Shown: piece by piece, positions 60,411 to 64,000 of the stretch | How positions within the stretch are numbered: position 1 is the stretch's first letter | Layout: every line of letters begins with the position of its first letter | Source of the DNA: an uncultured Dehalococcoidia bacterium | Lineage (GTDB): Bacteria > Chloroflexota > Dehalococcoidia > Lucifugimonadales > CATOSD01 | Assembly (NCBI GenBank): GCA_951812395.1 | Contig: CATOSD010000002.1 | Coordinates: 672,442 to 736,441, forward strand | Reading direction: 5' to 3' | Length of the DNA: 64,000 nucleotides | Notes under the pieces: generated by a model | Database searches by the model: none | Told to the model about the DNA's origin: nothing | The model's input: the letters and a program-made list of their open reading frames with translations, nothing else | Position numbers and translations under genes: made by a program

Positions 60411-60527
60411 GGGCCGGCGCTCTGTTTTCACGCCGTGGGCCGCATGATATATTAGCTTGAGAACGGACGGCAAAACCGGACCGGGCCGTATTGCCACCCG
60501 CCTGGCCCGAGACATTGGAGGAACTCT

Positions 60528-60854
60528 ATGACGCATCCCGTGGACGTAACCGACGCCACGTTCGAGTCCAACGTGCTGAAGGCGGACATTCCAGTGCTGG
60601 TGGACTTCTGGGCCGACTGGTGCGCGCCCTGCAAGATGATCGCGCCCATTGTCGAAGACCTGGCCGAGGAGTATGACGGCCGGGTAAAGTTCGCCAAGCT
60701 CGACGTCGACAGCAATCCCCAGACTGCCATGAACTACGGTGTCCGGGGAATCCCTACACTGCTGATATTCAAAGGCGGCAGTCCCGTCAACCAGGTGGTC
60801 GGGGCGGTGCCCAAGTCCGTGCTCAAGGGCAAGCTGGAAGAGTCGCTGGCGTAG
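60528..60854 (+). CDS. trxA: Thioredoxin
   Basis: The 108-residue protein has DATFESNVLKADIPVLVDFWADWCAPCKMIAPIVEDLAEEY, with redox site WCAPC in place of the common WCGPC, followed by FAKLDVDSNPQTAMNYGVRGIPTLLIFKGG including the cis-Pro. It reduces protein disulfides in the cytosol. It precedes selC and is a canonical Cys-only relative of the selenocysteine thioredoxin at 45386. Confidence 0.95.
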   Translation: MTHPVDVTDATFESNVLKADIPVLVDFWADWCAPCKMIAPIVEDLAEEYDGRVKFAKLDVDSNPQTAMNYGVRGIPTLLIFKGGSPVNQVVGAVPKSVLKGKLEESLA

Positions 60855-60885
60855 TCCCGCGACGGGCCGCCGGCCCGGAGGGCCA

Positions 60886-60903
60886 GCTCGCCGCGCGGCG
60901 AGC
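60886..60903. terminator. 18-bp perfect palindrome between trxA and selC
   Basis: GCTCGCCGC-GCGGCGAGC is a perfect palindrome 31 bp after the trxA stop and 19 bp before selC. There is no U-tract. It may terminate trxA transcription or be a processing site. Confidence 0.5.
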
Positions 60904-60922
60904 GAAGCGGCGGCAATCCCGG

Positions 60923-61020
60923 GGGAGCGAATGGGCCCTGGTGGGTCTCCCGGACTTCAAATCCGTTGGTCCCGGCCCTGCGGTCGGGACGGTGGGTTCG
61001 ACTCCCTCTCGCTCCCGCCA
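60923..61020 (+). tRNA. selC: tRNA-Sec (anticodon TCA)
   Basis: The 8-bp acceptor stem GGGAGCGA/TCGCTCCC (60923-60930, 61009-61016), long D stem (GGGCCC/GGGTCT with a TGGT loop), anticodon loop CTTCAAA with TCA at 60957-60959, and long variable arm with GTCCCG/CGGGAC stem are diagnostic of selenocysteine tRNA. The T arm has GGTTCGACT; its stem has one T-T mismatch. Discriminator G and encoded CCA follow. Confidence 0.95.
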
Positions 61021-61160
61021 GAACCCAACTAGCTTGTCCTTAGGACACCAGTCTCATTGAAGCGAGGCGTCAGGCCTTCATTTAGAGGGCCCGCTGCAAC
61101 CACAGTCCATTGCCACTAAAGTAATCGGAACCCTACAGCTTGCTGGGTCTGGTGACTGAT
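61021..61160. other. Short intergenic region after selC
   Basis: No gene or clear promoter is recognised. TTG 61140 could extend the sulfatase by seven codons but has no ribosome site. Confidence 0.3.
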
Positions 61161-62555
61161 ATGAACGTCATCTGGATAGTTTCCGACACCTTTCGCAGGG
61201 ACCACGTCGGTGCTTACGGCAACCCGCACATCCGGACGCCCTCCCTGGACAGACTGGCAGCGGAGTCGGTACGGTTCGATGCCCATTACTCCGCCGGGTT
61301 CCCCACCATGCCCACGAGGGCAGACCATCAGACGGGAAGATGGACTATGTCCTTCATGGGCTGGCAGCCCCTTCCGGCAGGCGTCACCACGCTGGCGGAA
61401 ATCCTCGCGGGGCACGGTCTTCACACCGCGGCCTCGGTCGATACCCCCTACTACCTCCGGGACGGTATGAATTACGACAGGGGTTTCCAGTCGTTCTTCA
61501 TGAACACGGGTCAGGACACGCTGTGGTCGCTGATCCCGGAGCCGGGCTATCACCACGAGGCGCTGGACGTGAGGGACAGGTGGCGTGTCGAGGCCGACAG
61601 GAACGCGCCGAAGACTTTCATGACCGCCATGCAGTGGCTGGAGCGCCACTACAAGGAAGACTTCTTTCTTTACGTGGACACCTGGGACCCCCACGAGCCC
61701 TGGGACGCTCCGTCCTACTACACCGAGCTCTACATGCCGGACTACGATGGCGAACTGGTGCTGCCAGTCTACGGGAACTGGCACGACGTGCCCGGCTACC
61801 GGGAGTCGCAGCTTCGCAAAGCGCACGCCACTTACTGCGGCGAGATCACCATGGTGGATACCTGGGTGGGCTTTCTGCTGAAGTATGTGGAGAACATGGG
61901 GCTGGCGGACAAGACGGCCGTCATATTCACCACAGACCACGGCTTCTACTTCGGCGAGCACGGAGGGCTCTTCGGCAAGATGAGCTCGGACAAGTACCCG
62001 GATGGCACTCTTCGCCCGTACGACGAGCCGGGGTCGAAATGGAGCTACTCCCCGCTCTTCGAAGAGATAGTGCATCTGCCCCTACTGATCCGCGCTCCCG
62101 GGTTGCCGCCGGGCGTCTACGGTGGCTTGAGCTCCGCGATCGACGTGATGCCCACCGTCCTCGATCTGCTGCGCCTGGATATCCCGGACTTCGTGCAGGG
62201 ACGTTCGCTTGCGCCAGCGATGCGGGATACGACGCGGCCGGGGCGCGAGTACGTGGTCAGCAGCCTCCCGTTCGCGAATCCGGGGGACCCTGTCCAGTCG
62301 GTGGACAACTTCCTGCGCGACCTCGAGGAAGCGCCAATCACAACCGTCACCGCCGGGGGATGGAGCCTGCTCTACAGCCCGGACCCCGGCGTGTCTCAAC
62401 TTTACGACCTGTCGTCCGATCCAAGGCAGCTCGACAACGTGATTGGCAGGCACGCCGACGAGGCGCGGGAGTTGCATCGGCTGCTGGTGGAATTCATGCG
62501 GGAGAACGAGGTTCCGGACCGGCTGCTCCGGCCGCGGCTGGAGCTGCGAATGTGA
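61161..62555 (+). CDS. Sulfatase-superfamily hydrolase with Thr at formylglycine site
   Basis: The 464-residue protein has the sulfatase fold: NVIWIVSDTFRRDHVGAYGNPHIRTPSLDRLAAES (metal Asp), the activation loop GFPTMPTRADHQTGR, DPHEPWDAP, TTDHGFYFGEHGGLFGK (metal DH) and the C-terminal subdomain. In active sulfatases the loop is C/S-x-P-x-R and the Cys or Ser is converted to formylglycine. Here the position is Thr (T-M-P-T-R), so ordinary FGly formation is not expected. It may be a phosphodiesterase-like relative or an inactive paralogue. ATG 61161 has GGTGA upstream. The GMC oxidoreductase follows. Confidence 0.82.
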   Translation: MNVIWIVSDTFRRDHVGAYGNPHIRTPSLDRLAAESVRFDAHYSAGFPTMPTRADHQTGRWTMSFMGWQPLPAGVTTLAEILAGHGLHTAASVDTPYYLRDGMNYDRGFQSFFMNTGQDTLWSLIPEPGYHHEALDVRDRWRVEADRNAPKTFMTAMQWLERHYKEDFFLYVDTWDPHEPWDAPSYYTELYMPDYDGELVLPVYGNWHDVPGYRESQLRKAHATYCGEITMVDTWVGFLLKYVENMGLADKTAVIFTTDHGFYFGEHGGLFGKMSSDKYPDGTLRPYDEPGSKWSYSPLFEEIVHLPLLIRAPGLPPGVYGGLSSAIDVMPTVLDLLRLDIPDFVQGRSLAPAMRDTTRPGREYVVSSLPFANPGDPVQSVDNFLRDLEEAPITTVTAGGWSLLYSPDPGVSQLYDLSSDPRQLDNVIGRHADEARELHRLLVEFMRENEVPDRLLRPRLELRM

Positions 62556-62571
62556 GGGCGTGCGAGAGGCG

Positions 62572-64000
62572 ATGCGCAAGGGATACGACCACATAGTGGT
62601 TGGGGCGGGCTCGGCGGGGGCGGTGCTGGCGGCCCGGCTGACGGAGGACCACCGGCGCTCGGTGCTGCTGCTCGAGGCGGGGCCGGACTATCCCACGCGG
62701 GAACTCATGCCCGACGCGGTGAAGTACGTCTTCGGGGCGGACACGCCTATCCGGGCCGACGGGCACATGTGGAGCTTTAGGGCCAGGGCGACGGATCGCG
62801 CCGACATTGACGTTCCCCGCGGAAGCGTTACCGGCGGCTCGAGCGCGATCAATGACGCGCAGTTCCTGCGCGGGATGCCGGATGACTTCGACCGCTGGGC
62901 AGAGTGGGGGAATTCAGAGTGGAGCTACGAAAAGGTCTTCCCCTACATGCTGAAACTGGAGTCCGATGAGGACTTCGACGATGAGTTTCACGGCTCGGAC
63001 GGCCCCATCGAATGCCGCCGTTACCGTCCCAAAGAGTGGGGTCCTCAGCAGCACGCCTTCTATCGCGCGTGCCTGGATGCCAGGTTTCCCGACTGTCCAG
63101 ACCACAACAAGCCGGGCTCCAACGGAGTCGGCCCTCTGCCCTTCAACATCGCGGGCCGCGTCCGGGTGAGCACGGCGATAGGATACCTCGACCCTGCGCG
63201 CGCTCGGCCGGGACTGACCATCAGGCCACTCAGCTTTGTTTCAGGAATTGTCTTCCGGGGCAGCCGCGCAATCGGCGTGCGAGTACTGAGGGGGCGCGAG
63301 GAGTCTGTCGTCTATGGCGACGAGGTGATTCTCTGCGCCGGAGCCGTAGGAACACCGCATGTGCTCGCCCTATCGGGCATTGGACCTGGAGAGCAACTGC
63401 AGCGGCTGTCCATCCCCGTGGTGCGGGACCTCCCCGGAGTCGGGCGCAATCTCCGGGACCACCCGGACGTTCCGATGGCGTGGCGGACGAGATCGGACTT
63501 TCCGTTAAACACCGAACAGGTTGGCACTGGAAACGTCACGCTACGGTTTACGGCCCCGGGCTCGCCCTTCGAAAACGACCTCGTGATCTACATGGGAAAC
63601 TATGCGGCGGCGCGCCCGATGAGGGGTCTGGACCGTGATCATCCGGTGGGAATAGGCGTGAGCCAGTGCCTGTACATGGCCCTCAGCCAGGGCGAGCTGC
63701 GGATCCGGTCACGCGACCCGGAGCAGCCGCCCGAGCTGGACTTCAACTTACTGGCCGACCCGTTCGACCTGGCGCGGCTGCGGGAGAGCGTCAGGCTATG
63801 CGCCGACCTGTTCAGGCATAGGGCCTTTGAACAGATAACCGAGGAGCGCATCGCCCCTTCTGAGCAGGTCCTGAGTGACGACGACGCCCTAGACGCCTGG
63901 ATGAAGCGGGAGGTTATTACGGCGCATCACGTGTCAAGCACGTGCAAGATGGGAACTTCAGCCGACCAAATGGCGGTCGTGGACCAGTACTGCCGCGTGC
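62572..64000 (+). CDS. GMC-family FAD oxidoreductase, C-terminus off window
   Basis: The first 476 residues show the GMC flavoprotein pattern: YDHIVVGAGSAGAVLAARL (FAD Rossmann), VTGGSSAINDAQFLRG, VILCAGAVGTPHVLALSGIGPGEQL, GRNLRDHPDVP and near the end TAHHVSSTCKMG with the active-site His. Family members (choline or glucose dehydrogenase and alcohol oxidases) oxidise primary alcohols; the substrate is unknown. GTG 62560 is an alternative start. It is 16 bp after the sulfatase gene, suggesting a small catabolic operon acting on sulfated or alcohol-containing organics. Confidence 0.9.
   Translation, partial: MRKGYDHIVVGAGSAGAVLAARLTEDHRRSVLLLEAGPDYPTRELMPDAVKYVFGADTPIRADGHMWSFRARATDRADIDVPRGSVTGGSSAINDAQFLRGMPDDFDRWAEWGNSEWSYEKVFPYMLKLESDEDFDDEFHGSDGPIECRRYRPKEWGPQQHAFYRACLDARFPDCPDHNKPGSNGVGPLPFNIAGRVRVSTAIGYLDPARARPGLTIRPLSFVSGIVFRGSRAIGVRVLRGREESVVYGDEVILCAGAVGTPHVLALSGIGPGEQLQRLSIPVVRDLPGVGRNLRDHPDVPMAWRTRSDFPLNTEQVGTGNVTLRFTAPGSPFENDLVIYMGNYAAARPMRGLDRDHPVGIGVSQCLYMALSQGELRIRSRDPEQPPELDFNLLADPFDLARLRESVRLCADLFRHRAFEQITEERIAPSEQVLSDDDALDAWMKREVITAHHVSSTCKMGTSADQMAVVDQYCRV

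Overview
The window is 64 kb of a GC-rich bacterial chromosome (roughly 60-65% GC by eye), densely packed and almost entirely housekeeping. The most likely host is a Chloroflexota/Dehalococcoidia-like (possibly SAR202-type) bacterium. This is an inference from many TTG/GTG starts, an archaeal-type phosphoglycerate mutase (ApgM), the LL-diaminopimelate aminotransferase route, DUF3105 and DUF6391 proteins, a GAAC-N4-GTTC LexA box, and catabolic sulfatase, GMC oxidoreductase and thiolase/DUF35 genes. No rRNA, CRISPR array, intact transposase or phage module is visible.

Layout. 1-2.4 kb: MFS exporter (cut by the window edge), rhomboid protease and YfcE-like phosphoesterase on the minus strand. 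2.7-5.4 kb: a lower-GC islet with a PlsY-type acyltransferase and a GNAT/aminotransferase-V fusion, bracketed by two related promoter-bearing repeats and a 12-bp inverted repeat. 5.4-8.8 kb: thiolase-like protein, DUF35 partner and serine hydrolase. 8.8-10.4 kb: DegV protein and GT2 glycosyltransferase. 10.7-16.8 kb: histidine operon hisZ-hisG-(PLC-like)-hisD-hisC-hisB. 16.9-24.9 kb, minus strand: a purine operon read as guaA, TfoX-like, MazG-like, purD, purE, purB, purC, two DUF3105 genes, purS. 25.0-34.2 kb: tsaC, a degenerate polyprenyl synthase, then pgk-apgM-[mcrB-mcrC]-tpiA-miaA, so a type IV restriction system sits inside a glycolytic gene run. 34.3-37.7 kb: dapF, dapL, hflX. 38-42.4 kb: MFS, a TIR-like protein with a striking upstream motif array, an S41 protease and smpB. 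42.7-46.9 kb: small HTH gene, DUF6391 gene, tRNA-Arg, tenA and a thioredoxin/NHL selenoprotein. 46.9-53.5 kb: MFS, valS, MoxR/ChlI-like ATPase, zinc-ribbon MBL hydrolase. 53.6-58.3 kb: SOS mutasome imuB-dnaE2. 58.4-61.0 kb: a MITE, cysteine desulfurase, lipoprotein, trxA and tRNA-Sec. 61.2-64 kb: sulfatase and GMC oxidoreductase (cut by the window edge).

How it fits together. The histidine and purine blocks run convergently and share PRPP chemistry. pgk, apgM and tpiA form lower glycolysis. dapF and dapL complete meso-DAP synthesis. The highlight is selenocysteine usage: selC (60.9 kb) lies about 15 kb from a gene whose in-frame TGA replaces the first Cys of a thioredoxin CxxC motif and is followed by a SECIS-like hairpin. 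A dispersed hairpin repeat (arms CCCTTCCCCC/GGGGGAAGGG) occurs about ten times, once inserted in frame inside dapF.
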